Source: Ryuthela nishihirai (Eukaryota; Arthropoda; Arachnida; Araneae; Heptathelidae). Taken from it: a DNA stretch of 64,000 nucleotides. Location: assembly GCA_038380435.1 (NCBI GenBank), contig JAWZYU010000011.1, positions 75,885,501-75,949,500 on the forward strand, given 5' to 3'. The translations under genes were made by a program, and so were the position numbers. Every line of letters starts with the position of its first letter. Position 1 is the stretch's first letter. A model generated the notes under the pieces. It did not search any database. It was not told the DNA's origin and was given only the letters and a program-made list of their open reading frames with translations. Shown here in pieces: positions 11,705 through 21,657 of this stretch.

Positions 11705-12160
11705 CAGATAAATCCTTATTTAAATATATCTTATCCTCATCCTTCTGACATTTAATTTTCTCACTCTCTACATTATTATTTACTTTGCTCTAAATTAAAT
11801 CACTGTTAACCTGTTTCTCTGATATTAACACACTTACTATCATCTTTCTCCTTATCAGGTACCTTACGTAATATTTTGCACTATGATCTAGATAAATATT
11901 TTCTCCACTACCTTTAGCCACATCTTTACTGTACAAATCCTTATTTAAATATATCTTATCCTCAACCTCTTCAAATTTAATTTTATCACTCTCTACATTA
12001 TTATTTACTTTGCTCTTAATGAAACCACTAGGCTCTAAACCGCTTTCTCTGATATTAATACTCTTACTATCATCTTTCTCCTTATCAGGTTCCTTACAAA
12101 ATATTTCACACTTTCCATTTAGAGAAATATTTTCTTCAGTAAATTTAGGCACATTCTTTT
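11705..12160 (-). repeat. Imperfect tandem duplication of about 227 bp inside the gag-like frame
   Basis: Unit 1 (about 11705-11930) and unit 2 (about 11931-12160) share long stretches, for example aaatccttatttaaatatat, ctctacattattatttactt and ctatcatctttctccttatc. At protein level (minus strand) both units carry SKVNNNVES, EDKIYLNKDL and SEK- or ESG-type charged segments, so the duplication was about 76 residues and close to in frame. Confidence 0.75.
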
Positions 12161-12710
12161 CCACCATAAATTTAATTGCATTAAGTGCATCACTGCTACA
12201 CCTTTTCTCATTATGTACTTTACATTTAGCCTTATCCTCGGACTTTACAGCTAACCTCTCTAGGGCGGCGAAAGAATTCGGAGTGATTAACATATCATCA
12301 CTCAATTCATCCCCCATCGCACACAAAGTTTCACACCTTCCCCCCAATCACCTAAGTACTATTTCTCTATCTTTTTCTTTTTCTTCCCTATTTTTTTCAT
12401 TTTCCACTCTTCTATATTCCATTTCCAATCTCCTTTCTTCCCTATCTCTTTCTTCCTTCTCCCTATGGCTTTCGTCTTTCTCTCTTCAGTATTCCATCTC
12501 CCTCTCTGAGACTGATTTCGGACCTGAATCACTCATTTCGACCGGTTTCGAAACATTATCCGCTAGCACCCTGTTCTATCCCAACACCGCTATCCATCCT
12601 ATCAATTTCACTAGTTTCCCCCTTTCCCCAGCCTCAATGTGTCTGGTTAAATCAACCCTCCCGTTGTGCTCCGTTCTACCCTTAGTTTTATCGTGACTCC
12701 TCAGCATCAT
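11790..12710 (-). pseudogene. gag-like ORF, interrupted
   Basis: One minus-strand frame runs from two adjacent ATGs at 12710-12705 to 11790 with only three in-frame stops. The N-terminal part (to about residue 45) includes KLVKLIGWIAVLG. A very charged coiled-coil-like segment (many REK, EER, REE runs; 12510-12360) follows, then LGGRCETLCAMGDELSDD and a long acidic/lysine-rich tail containing the tandem duplication. Charged coils near the N-terminus are common in gag-like proteins of arthropod LTR elements, but no capsid or zinc-knuckle motif is visible. The assignment rests on position after the 5' LTR and primer site. Confidence 0.5.
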
Positions 12711-13091
12711 TGGCAGCTAAAATTAGTCTAAAAATAAAAAAAGACAGAAAAACCACAGACCTCTCCTTTCCTCTAAGACCGGCTCTGCTCACTTGCCTCT
12801 GCACCTGGAGTCTCCTTTCAAAACTAGGAACCTCTTTCACAGTGCCAGAACTTGGCACACGGAACCTCAGCAAAGACTTGTAGCACTCGGGGAAATTGCA
12901 CTCTGTAGAACACTGAACAGGATGTGCCTTAGTCCACTGAGCTGTTTGCAGATTCCTCATTTTCATGGAATCTGACACAGAATCACAAATTCTTCTAAAT
13001 TTCTTGCACTTTTTCTCCTTTCTCACAGAGGAAATTTTCTTCCTCCTGTCCTAATAGAACAATGGACATCTTCGGCACAGGAACGATAATG

Positions 13092-13109
13092 CTGTTGCGG
13101 ACTGCGCCA
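13092..13109 (-). other. Primer-binding-site-like sequence
   Basis: On the minus strand the LTR ends ...gccccgaca, followed by tt and tggcgcagtccgcaacag. The tggcgcagtc start is typical of tRNA primer sites in several arthropod Ty3/gypsy-type elements. This sets the element orientation as minus. Confidence 0.6.
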
Positions 13110-13111
13110 AA

Positions 13112-14416
13112 TGTCGGGGCAGTAGTAAAGCGAAAGATGCAGATTTCTACTTCATCACGTGAAATTAGATATTCTGCTTGAACTGCGCCAAATACAGTGT
13201 AGGGCCAGACGACAAACGATTTACCCACTCTATTAGAGGACGATCAATTAGGACCTTGATTACGTTCACCCTTATTTAGGTGAAATAACAGGTTCGTAGG
13301 TTGTTACACCCTGTCTGAGGCATACGTCGGTATGACGTATGCCTCAGACTTGCTGCACCAAATGATGTACAGAAATATATCCAACAATTCACGCAAGAGA
13401 GTTGTATAGAGACGACATAGTTTATTCACACTTATTTACCATCACGTGCTGGGGATACTCTCGACTCTATAGGCCTGTGATGCTCTGCTGCTGTAAACAA
13501 TTATGCAATTAGGTAGAAAACCACACTTTGAAGATTCTCGTTTTACCTACCTCAAACTTGGCGAAAGGATATTTAACCTTTGCCTACAATGTGGTTCGCA
13601 CAGAATTGTATTTGATTCAACAAGAAACTTGATCCTCACATAGAATCGAACCCTCTCTTTACAGTTTTTGTTTCAGTAAGAACGGCGTCCCTTGATAAGT
13701 ATTCAAACGTCCTTCCCATTTGACAGCGACGCTCAAGCCTGTTGTCTATTCTCACTGCCGTAATCTCCAGCACCCAAACTCGCGCCCCAGACTTGTTGTA
13801 AATGGCCATAAAAGGGCTTTTCGGACTCAGCACATGCACGCAGCCGACTAAAACCCGAAAGCAACATCTATGAGTCACATCCCCACAATAGCACTTCAAA
13901 AAACACACTTAGTACATAAAAATATTTACAACAACAAAAATACAATAAAATCCAACAATAAATAAATTAGAGGGATATTACACGTCCCTTTATCAAAGAG
14001 GTTTATCAGTTTTTACCATACTGATAAAACTCAGGGCTTTTTTCACTCTAATGTCTGTGACACCGGCTTGGCTGGTGAACAATGTCCTCTCCCGAACTCT
14101 CTCTAGTTAATTTATTGTAGTGCACAAACGTCTCTGCCAACCAGAAATAATTAACTTCAGTTCACTTCTTTCAGTGCTCGCTGATCGGGCGACTCTGATT
14201 GTCCTGAGCAGATCATATCCCAAAAAGTGAGTCGGGGTAATTCCGTCCCTTCTAATTTCCACACCCCTTTGAGTTGCCAGCTCACCCCTTTACGTTGCAA
14301 CTCCTAGTCTAATTACTAGCACCCCCCAGGAACTTTCTTAATAACAGAGTTCTGTTGGATATACTCAACTCCAACCGGTTAGCTCGTGAAAAGTATTCTG
14401 TTCTGGTGAGGAAGGG
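13112..14416 (-). repeat. 5' LTR (right copy), interrupted
   Basis: This is homologous to 8982-10288, starting at tgtcggggcag. Clear similarity stops near 14388 and faint similarity may reach about 14410, where tagggctgccaa begins. The outer 50 or so bases of the LTR are missing, consistent with interruption by the next element. Confidence 0.7.
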
Positions 14417-15739
14417 TAGGGCTGCCAAATCAGTTTCGGCCTGTTTATCTGGTTGTCTTTTGCCATTTCTTATTTTCTACTGTGATAAGGAGTAGTGGAG
14501 TTGATAGGAACTTAATGCTGATCATTGAAGTCCATTAGACTGTCAAATGGCTTTAAATGCATTATGGATCTAGAACTTTCTACACTGATGGGGCCCCTGT
14601 TAAGGGAAACCTCCAAGTGAACAGATGCACATAATACCTTATATCAGCTGGTGAAAAATCCTGATCTGAGATATCTGGATTCTTAAACTTCAGTAATGTA
14701 TTTCAGGTAGATATTTTTTCGTTTTGTTTAGTTTTGGTTTGTGAAAAAAACCACTTGTTTAAGGTTGTGTATTTGAAGTACCTACCATCATTGGCTGCTT
14801 CAGCCTTGAGCAGTGGGGCAGCAAGGCTTTACACCATGATTGCGATTAGTGAACTGTTTGGTATTTGTTGGTCTACTTTTTCTGAATAAATCTTTTCTTC
14901 TAAATTCCACTGAGCATTTACTTTCCACAGTTACTTTTGATGTGAGGACTGTACATACCAATAATTCTTTTGATGTCCTCAAACTGAAATTCTATCATTT
15001 TAGCACGGACCTTCTGGGGCTTGCAAGACACCAGAAGGACAAGGTTCAGATATTAAAAAGTAATCTTTAATTTTTCCCTTTAAGATGATAGAGTAGCAAA
15101 CATCTGCAAGATACAGGAATATCAATGATGCACTTCTTGCATATAATTACACTAATAACAAAAAAATATTAAATTTGAAACCGATATTAAAGACTTTGAA
15201 CCAGGCCTGGATCTAGAACAAAGAATCGAGTAGTGGGCCAAGAAACACAATTGAGCAGAAAAAATATAATAGAGGGTGGGGGGTAGAAGCAAATGACTGG
15301 ATTTCCAATGAATTTCAACATTTCTCCCTCCGTTTTGCAGGTCTTTAAAAAGTTTCTTGAAAAATGCATGAAATATGAATAAGTTTAATAACACTAGACA
15401 ATAAATTGAAATTTTTGTTTCTAACATTGGTCAAATAGGATGTTTTTAACTAATTTATGGGTGCTAAATTCAAATATGGCTGTGAAAAATCTGCAACACT
15501 CCCGGGTTATTTTTTAAATACGGATTGATGTATTTCAAATTTCAATGAATACGCATATCTGGGAATGAAAATAAATGTGACTATTTTATTAAAATGCAAC
15601 TTAAAACTCATTAATTAATTTCATGATTACCGTGAAAATAATTAGAAACGTCATAGTTACACACCATTGAATATAAAGTAACCAATGAAATAATATTGAA
15701 ACCCAAAATAAGAAAACATGGGTAAGGATCTTTTATACT

Positions 15740-16160
15740 TAAAAGAAATTCATTTTTGTCTTTAATGTGCTGAGGTATCTTCCTTCTGCAAGAACCAGCA
15801 GTAGTCATCCATCATTGCTGGCTCCCACCTGCTTTGGCATCACAGATCTTCTCCATGGTTCGGATATCCTGGTGAAATCTTTCCCCTTGCTCATCGCTAA
15901 CATTCCAAAGTTCTTGGGAAAGAAGTCGAGATGCGAGTGGAAGAAGTGGGTCTTCAAAGACATTTGGCAGCCGAGGTTTTCCTAGTTTTTGATACGATCT
16001 TGAATGAGCTGATGGTAGTTTTCCTCTTTGTGATTTCCCAGAAAACCCTTAACCACAGAGGTGAAGGATTTCTATGCAGCGCGTTCTTTCATATTTCCTT
16101 CATATTTCCATTTTCCTTTCCTTCGAAGACAGTAGCATTCAGTAGTTTCCTAATCTGAGG
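15740..16160 (-). pseudogene. Fragment of an element-associated arthropod protein (GERFHQDI motif)
   Basis: Minus-strand frames read, in order, VVKGFLGNHKEENYHQL, LHSHLDFFP-type sequence (here FFHSHLDFFPKN), NVSDEQGERFHQDIRTMEK and TTAGSC. This ordered motif set occurs in a protein repeated many times in arthropod genomes and regarded as transposon-derived; its biochemical role is unknown to me. At least one frameshift (around 15870-15880) and several stops break it. It follows the hAT transposase remains on the same strand, so it may be the C-terminal part of the same element or a separate insertion. Confidence 0.55.
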
Positions 16161-16227
16161 ACTTTTTTCGTTTGGCATTTTTTGAGTTTGGCATCACTTA
16201 ATTTAGGAAAATTTTCCTTCAAGTAAA

Positions 16228-16260
16228 AACCTCAAGCAGCTGCTTGAGGGACATTTATTT
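16228..16260 (+). repeat. SINE tail fragment with a perfect 20 bp palindrome
   Basis: cctcaagcagctgcttgagg (16230-16249) equals its own reverse complement. The same core caagcagctgcttg and the following gagg/catttattt occur at the 3' end of the SINE copies at 48925, 53661, 45365 and 42556, so this is a solitary 3' end of that family. Confidence 0.55.
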
Positions 16261-16479
16261 GTTTTGTTTTTTAACATAATATTATCATTCGCATTTTCCC
16301 AATCATTTATTAGTTCAAATTTCCACCATTAGAGGATACTAAAAGAAAAAAAAAAATTTTTCTTCTCTTTGAAAAGGAGCATTCCATATTTGTGAGACAA
16401 AATATGTTATTCTTCCAGTTTTATTGATGAGTTGGGTTGAATTGATGTATCTAAAGCATAGTAATAACTCATCAAATTT

Positions 16480-17976
16480 ATAATTTTTCCTCTCTTTAAA
16501 ATTCGTCCATCCAAAACATTAAAGATATCCTAAAGTTGTATTCACATCTCCAAATAATTTATGTATTCTTGATACACTAACTGCATTTCATCTAAAAAAT
16601 TTCTGATTCTTCCTCTTTACCATTAATTTGGCGTAACAACTCTCTTGCTTTTAAAGAAATGAATATTTCCTTTAATCGATTTTTCAAAGAAACTGGAATA
16701 GATTGGATAATATTAATTGTTTCTAGTGCTGAGTTTCTTTCCTCTTCCAACTTCGCAAATTTTGATTGCAATACGAATATTAAAAGAGTGAATAAACCAA
16801 AGAAATATTTCTGTAAAATTATTTTCAAAATTTGTTTAACATATTTAGAAGTTGTTCTTGTGATAAAAACATTATTTAATAGTAGGAAAAAAGCTTTTTT
16901 TTTCGCTCTACACAAGAAAATAAGCTAAGCCATGTTATCTTACTGTGATTTGGAAACGAGTTACAATTTATATCTACGTAGGCACAGAATTCCTTTAAAG
17001 CTTCAGTTCTCACAGTATAAATTGAAGAATAATTGAATATTTTCAAAGCAATACCTTCAACATCAACTTTCATTAAATCCATCCTTGATGAGGACTATTA
17101 TGAAGAGTATGGGCAGGACAGCCTATTCCAATTATATTTCTGTTCAAAGTTTGCTTTAATAATGAGAACACATTTTTGTCTTGCTTTTTATTAATTCCTC
17201 CAAAGGGAACATTGACATTATCACCTACAAATGAGATGGCGGATTATGGCGTAAGCTGCTAATGGGCCATAAACCCCCGAACAACTAAACCTATAAATGT
17301 GACACATTTTGAGGACAAATTATATTTCTCCAGACTCCTTCCTACATAATTTGATATTGTTTCAGATGTTTTTGGAGTAGTCTGTAAACTGAAGAACCTT
17401 TATTTGAATTCCATATTTCTGTCGAAGTATTGAATAATGTCGAAGTATTGAAATGTCATTTAGCGATCCATGTTTGATAGCATCCGTAGACAACTCGATA
17501 TAAAATGTATTGCAAATGTATTCACTAATTCGGTTCTGTGTAAGGTGCAATTACTAGATTAATTATTTATTCTGTTTTTGTACTTGCACATGATACATTT
17601 TTGGTTGTTTCTGAGTCGTCAAAGTGTTGACGAGTTGAAATTGCAGTGCAGTCCATTGATTTATAAGACTGATGGTGCCTGACTGCATGAAACGCAAGAG
17701 TAACAGCAGCAGCACTTGTTTTTTTTAAATATTTTTATAACATGTTGGTTCAAAAAACGATGTTACTTTCGATGAGGAAAATGACATCTTCACCATGTTT
17801 TTATGCTTTTCGCTTGTTATGTTGCGTTCTATATCATAAGCACCCTTGTTACTCACTGATATGCAACTGTTGCAAGTAGCACATTCCGCATCGTATTCAC
17901 TTTGTCCGTTTACAAAACAAGCAAATTTTTCTTTTAAATTATCGGTGAATTTGTATTTTCTTCTATTTAAATTCAT
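16480..17976 (-). pseudogene. hAT transposase with N-terminal BED-type finger, inactivated
   Basis: The N-terminus at 17976 (MNLNRRKYKF) has C-x2-C (CATC) and a later H-x4-H-like pair (SEKHKN), then SSSSKVTSFF, as in BED-type fingers of hAT transposases. Downstream frames give RISEYICNTFYIELSTD, FVGDNVNVPFGG, the diagnostic IGCPAHTLHN (about 17130), KVDVEGIALKIFNY, SIYTVRTEALKEFC and RWLSLF-like sequence (here ITWLSLF), then FITRTTSKY and EEERNSALETI. These follow the order of a hAT catalytic and dimerisation region. Many stops and frameshifts separate the pieces, so it cannot make an active enzyme. The transposase would cut and join the element's terminal inverted repeats. Confidence 0.8.
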
Positions 17977-18488
17977 TTTAGGGTGAAATTATTTAGTATT
18001 AGGATTTTTTAAACGTTTCCCATTGTACTTGTATACGACTTCCCAAGGCATTGAGGTTTAAGCATCAGCGTAATTCAGTCAAAATTAGCAAGACTTTTCA
18101 GCAGGAATTTTACATCATATTAAAATCGAGTACATACCCACTTTTATCGATGAACTGATCGCAACTTCATAAGCGTTTCCTATCCGTGGGCAATGGCAAA
18201 ATGTCTTGATTTCCTAAAGCGCATGTTTTTTTAGATCTGCTGTAAATTGCTGATACTGAATATTACAGAAAATAATAACTTTTATAATATTAACGGAATT
18301 ATTTTGGCATTCACAATTCATATTTACAATAAATTACTTGACGATCACGGTTACGAGAAGTTCCAAAAAAAAAAGAAGAAAAATGCAAAAAATGCTTTTT
18401 TTAATTTTCTTTTAGAACACGTTTTTATGATTTATACAAAAAGGAGGACTTTTTTTTTTCAAAATGCCGGGAGGACATAAATTTTAAG

Positions 18489-18512
18489 AAAAGGAGGACA
18501 TGTCCTCCTTTT
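18489..18512. repeat. Perfect 24 bp palindrome inside hAT right end
   Basis: Two 12-base halves (aaaaggaggaca and tgtcctcctttt) are exact reverse complements with no loop. It lies about 20 bases inside the terminal inverted repeat and contains the ggaggac unit repeated at 18443 and 18470. Confidence 0.7.
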
Positions 18513-18533
18513 AGAGGACGTCTGGTAACCCTA

Positions 18534-19386
18534 AGCATACTCAATCTCCTTAACTGCGAAAGGAAGTTTTTTGCGGAAAAATGCCACTAGAAATAAGTTG
18601 AAGAACTCACGCAAATCTTTCTAATTCTCGATTTTCACAACATACGATTAACGATTAGAGTTATTAAGTTGAAAGCATTTAACAACGAACGCTGCTGTTA
18701 TACTAATTCTAACATTTTCAAAATTAATTGAATAATTATACAAACTTCTAACGGAGCACTTATTTTAGTAAGTGAACTTTAAAAATAGCTTTTTACTGCA
18801 AATAATATCACTGATTGCTAATTATCTCCAGTGACATATTTCTGTGTAACTGTAATTTTAACGGGAATTTCGATTTACACAAATATTTCTTCAATAATTT
18901 AGTGAAGCTGAAACATTTAACAGTGACGTCGCTTTTAAATGTTCATTACATGAACAGTTTTTCTTCCAAATATGCGAAAATAAAATCATTATTAAACCTT
19001 CAAAAATTACACAAATTTCAGCAAAGGATATAAGGGTCAATGTGTTTTAATTAGCTTTTAAGATTAATTCATGTGCAAAGCGTTTACGCTGCTGAGTCAA
19101 GTTCCACAGCGTTTTAAATACCAACGATGTTACAAAAATGTGATTTCAGTGAGAGCTTCCATTTACTTTCAAGAACATTAATCGGTAAAGAAAGGTTATA
19201 TTCGACGCATTGAAGTTACAAATCTCGTTTCTACTGGCTAAATGAAAATCATTTAAGATGATTTGGTAGAGCCAGAGCTCTGACAAACTATTCAGAAAAT
19301 ATTAGTAATACTTCAGCAGTAGAGACAGATTCGAAAATTAAGAATAACTATATTTTCCGCGTTTTTAAAGATATAATTTAATTTAC
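18534..19386. other. Unassigned AT-rich stretch
   Basis: I see no gene or repeat here. If the THAP exon at 19387-19531 belonged to a transposon or gene read leftwards, its next exons should lie here, but no THAP-transposase motif is visible. Confidence 0.4.
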
Positions 19387-19531
19387 CTTCTTCACATAAA
19401 CGATAGTGATCTGTTGGTTTCCAGAATTCAGGTTTCACTTTAACTGCCCAGATACTTCTTGTAGTGCAATCTTTTGGGAACTCTTTCATCAATTTCCCTT
19501 TCTTTGCAGAATTAGTGCAGCCGAAATCAGT
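19387..19531 (-). pseudogene. Orphan exon encoding a THAP-type zinc finger
   Basis: The minus-strand frame reads TDFGCTNSAKKGKLMKE, then FPKD, WAVKV, EFWKPTD and RLCEE. This matches the THAP fold: GCTN near the N-terminal Cys pair, the FPKD-type loop, the invariant Trp, the W-x-P motif, and the third Cys in LCE before the missing His. A 3' splice site (tatttttag) precedes it and a 5' splice site (gaag|gtaaat) follows, so it is an internal exon. The first Cys and the final His would be on neighbouring exons, which I did not find. A TATA-like ctatatag lies upstream on the same strand (about 19771). THAP domains bind DNA and occur both in host factors and in P-type transposases; this is probably a transposon remnant. 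Confidence 0.55.
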
Positions 19532-19849
19532 CTAAAAATAAGCTTAAAACTTTAAGTTTATCGGAGAAAATAAAAGAGAATAATAATAGGCGATTCACAT
19601 TAAAACATAGCGATATAATTCAACATAGAATCAACACACGTGTAAACATTACCTGTAACTATCACAGAGGTAAGGAAGTATTCAACAATCGAAGTCCAGA
19701 AATGGCGCCCATGAGACATGTGACAACGGCAGCAAAATAGAAATCGACATTGCCATTTGTCAACCTCTCCCTATATAGGACCACTACAAGTGCTTATCAA
19801 CCAGAAACACCAAGTGATTCTGCTTCAACCCTTATATACTCCTCAATGC

Positions 19850-19912
19850 TATGGAAGGGACGGATAGCGGTAGGTAGAGGATATGGAAGGGACGGATAGA
19901 GGTAGGTGGGTA
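19850..19912. repeat. 32 bp tandem duplication
   Basis: The unit tatggaagggacggatag followed by cggtaggtagagga is repeated once with three differences (units from about 19850 and 19882). Confidence 0.8.
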
Positions 19913-21245
19913 GAATTCCAATAATCACGCAACTCCAAATTTCGAAAACACACCACGCCGTTCGCGGTTTTAAGCTCATTAGAGGCAATTAGAGGAAATC
20001 AGGCACAGTTTATTTGGGCCATAAATAGAATGGCGTGTAAGGAAAAAGAGTGTGTGTGTGGAGGGCCTTTAGCAAGGCCCTGATTGTACTGCCAATAAAT
20101 TTCTAAACATGGGCTTCACTGCGTACCCCGTGGTGCGTTAAAAATTAAATCTCTGCATGTCACAGAACAGGATGGGAATTTCAAACATATTTTACTTTTA
20201 CACTTGCTTAGTTGATAGGAAGGAACATTGATTGGATCTGTTGAATTTCAACGGGAAATTTGCTATTAATACTAGACTACTGAACTTCTGAAGAAGAGGG
20301 AGGGGGGTGGTCAATAAATCTGGACTGGCCCTTCTCTCCTCGTTTTTTGTCGAAACCATTTTTGTCGTTTTGAAAATATGCGTGTTTTAAACATAATGCT
20401 CAATTTAAAGAAATCAAACGCGAACATTGCTGGTGCTTGGAATTTTGTTGAAAGCGCATGGATATGATGCGTACAGGATAGAGTAGTTTTACAGGTTCGT
20501 TTCTTTTTCCAATGGGGTTGTTGGAACTTAGAGCCAATATTTAAGAACAGCGACTTTTTTATCTGTTTAGAATTGAGCTAGTTAGTGAGGGACAATCACA
20601 ATATATATAATATTTTACTGGAATACCAAATGTAACAAACGACTATGCCATCCCGAGACTCGAACCCGAATACCGACAGTTGCAGTCTCGATATTACTGC
20701 GCATCCTAGGAGGCATTATAAAGTTGGTGGAGTTAGTAATATTACTAATGATAGTCTGTAAATTTGAACTGGTCATGCACAATAGCTTAAAGAGCATTTA
20801 CTGTCTATAATTTAAACTAGAACAGGTAGGGACGTGCCCGGGGAGAGACCTACCCTTCTCCCGAAAATTCGATCGTCTTACACACAATCTCAAACTTGTC
20901 TAACTGCTTTGAAATCTAAAACAGTTGTCTTTGGTAAATTTTATTTCAGCCCCATAGTATATGCCAGACACTAAAAAAAGATATAAAAAACAACTGCAAA
21001 ACTTTATTCCATATAGAATATAATTTTAACCTTTCCTGTTCAATACAATATTTTATTTTAGTAATCAAGCAAAATTATTAATACGCAGTCAACATGATGG
21101 TTTTATTAGTAGTTGTTACCCGAAACGTTAATGCATAATTTCCCGAACACTAAACTCTCCGTGTTCCTTTAAACTGCACACAATACAGTATAAGAGTTAT
21201 TAAAAAATATAAGCTTGATTAATATAGACTTATACTATACTTTAG
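19913..21245. other. Unassigned stretch with small repeat relics
   Basis: No gene is seen. A short segment at about 20122-20150 (cactgcgtaccccgtgg) resembles the gcgtacccc region of the hAT MITE family at 27027, 33870 and 62226 and may be a relic. A tRNA-like relic is annotated at 20640-20712. Confidence 0.4.
20640..20712 (-). repeat. tRNA-like SINE relic
   Basis: The minus strand contains a good B box (gggttcgagtctcggg, about 20655-20670) preceded at a tRNA-like distance by a poor A box (aggatgcgcagtaat). There is no cloverleaf and no clear body or tail, so it is a relic of a tRNA-derived SINE. Confidence 0.4.
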
Positions 21246-21253
21246 ACTTAGAC

Positions 21254-21649
21254 TAGAGATGGCGAAACTCCAGCCTGCGGGCCATTTGCGATCCACGATA
21301 TGACTTTTTGTGGCCCGCCGGCAGGTAAAGAATTTTCAGAATCAGAATGTCGACATCCAACATACAACCAAATTTTGGTGAAATCATCGGGAAAAATGCA
21401 GCTTCATCCTTCTCATTGAAGCTTGACTTTAATTATGTGTATTCTTTAAACGTAATTTTTCCAGTCACTGTTTAATAAATAGTATTTTTTCTTAGTTGTT
21501 AGTAACTGTTTCTCAGTTGATATAATCACTTCTTTATTATTTCTCGCAGTTAAGTATATAATATATGGTTTCATAGTATTTTCAATACGGCCTTCTTAAT
21601 GTCTAACTTGTTTTAGTGGCCCACAGAGAAAAACGTTTCCCCACCCCTG
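21254..21649. mobile_element. hAT-type MITE, 396 bp
   Basis: The left end TAGAGATGGCGAAACTCC and the right end (read inwards) CAGGGGTGGGGAAACG are imperfect inverted repeats of the form common in hAT elements. Internal ggcccgccggc and gtggcccaca tracts are typical of this class. Flanking octamers acttagac (21246-21253) and ctttagac (21650-21657) match at 6 of 8 positions, consistent with an aged 8 bp target duplication. It encodes nothing. Confidence 0.6.
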
Positions 21650-21657
21650 CTTTAGAC

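Larger units (their letters stand above)
8982..14416 (-). mobile_element. Degenerate non-autonomous LTR retrotransposon
   Basis: Two diverged direct repeats of about 1.3 kb flank a 2.8 kb interior. Read on the minus strand, the right repeat is the 5' LTR. It ends next to a primer-binding-like sequence (tggcgcagtc at about 13109), and the interior then carries a gag-like frame. A purine-rich tract lies before the left (3') LTR, which begins TGG and ends CCA. No reverse transcriptase, integrase or protease motif is visible, so the element would have depended on enzymes from another element. The many substitutions and indels between the LTRs indicate an old insertion. The 5' LTR appears cut at about 14416, where the hAT element begins. 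No target duplication was identified. Confidence 0.75.
14417..18533 (-). mobile_element. Degenerate hAT element with BED-finger transposase remains
   Basis: The right end, read inwards on the minus strand, begins TAGGGTTACCAGACG; the left end begins TAGGGCTGCCAAATC. They match at about 11 of 15 positions and resemble hAT termini (CAGGG-type). Minus-strand coding remains between them belong to a hAT transposase. Short ggaggac repeats and a perfect palindrome lie inside the right end (18440-18512), as expected for subterminal transposase sites. No matching 8 bp target duplication was found, so the left boundary is tentative and the region may combine two elements. Confidence 0.6.

Noticed and set aside
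12010..12696. 228-residue serine/leucine-rich frame on the plus strand
   Set aside because: It lies opposite the charged gag-like frame; its low-complexity composition is the mirror of lysine/glutamate-rich codons on the other strand.
15198..15300. Possible start of another CAGGGCCGG-type MITE (also at 34310)
   Set aside because: Only one end is visible in each case and no matching right end or target duplication was found.
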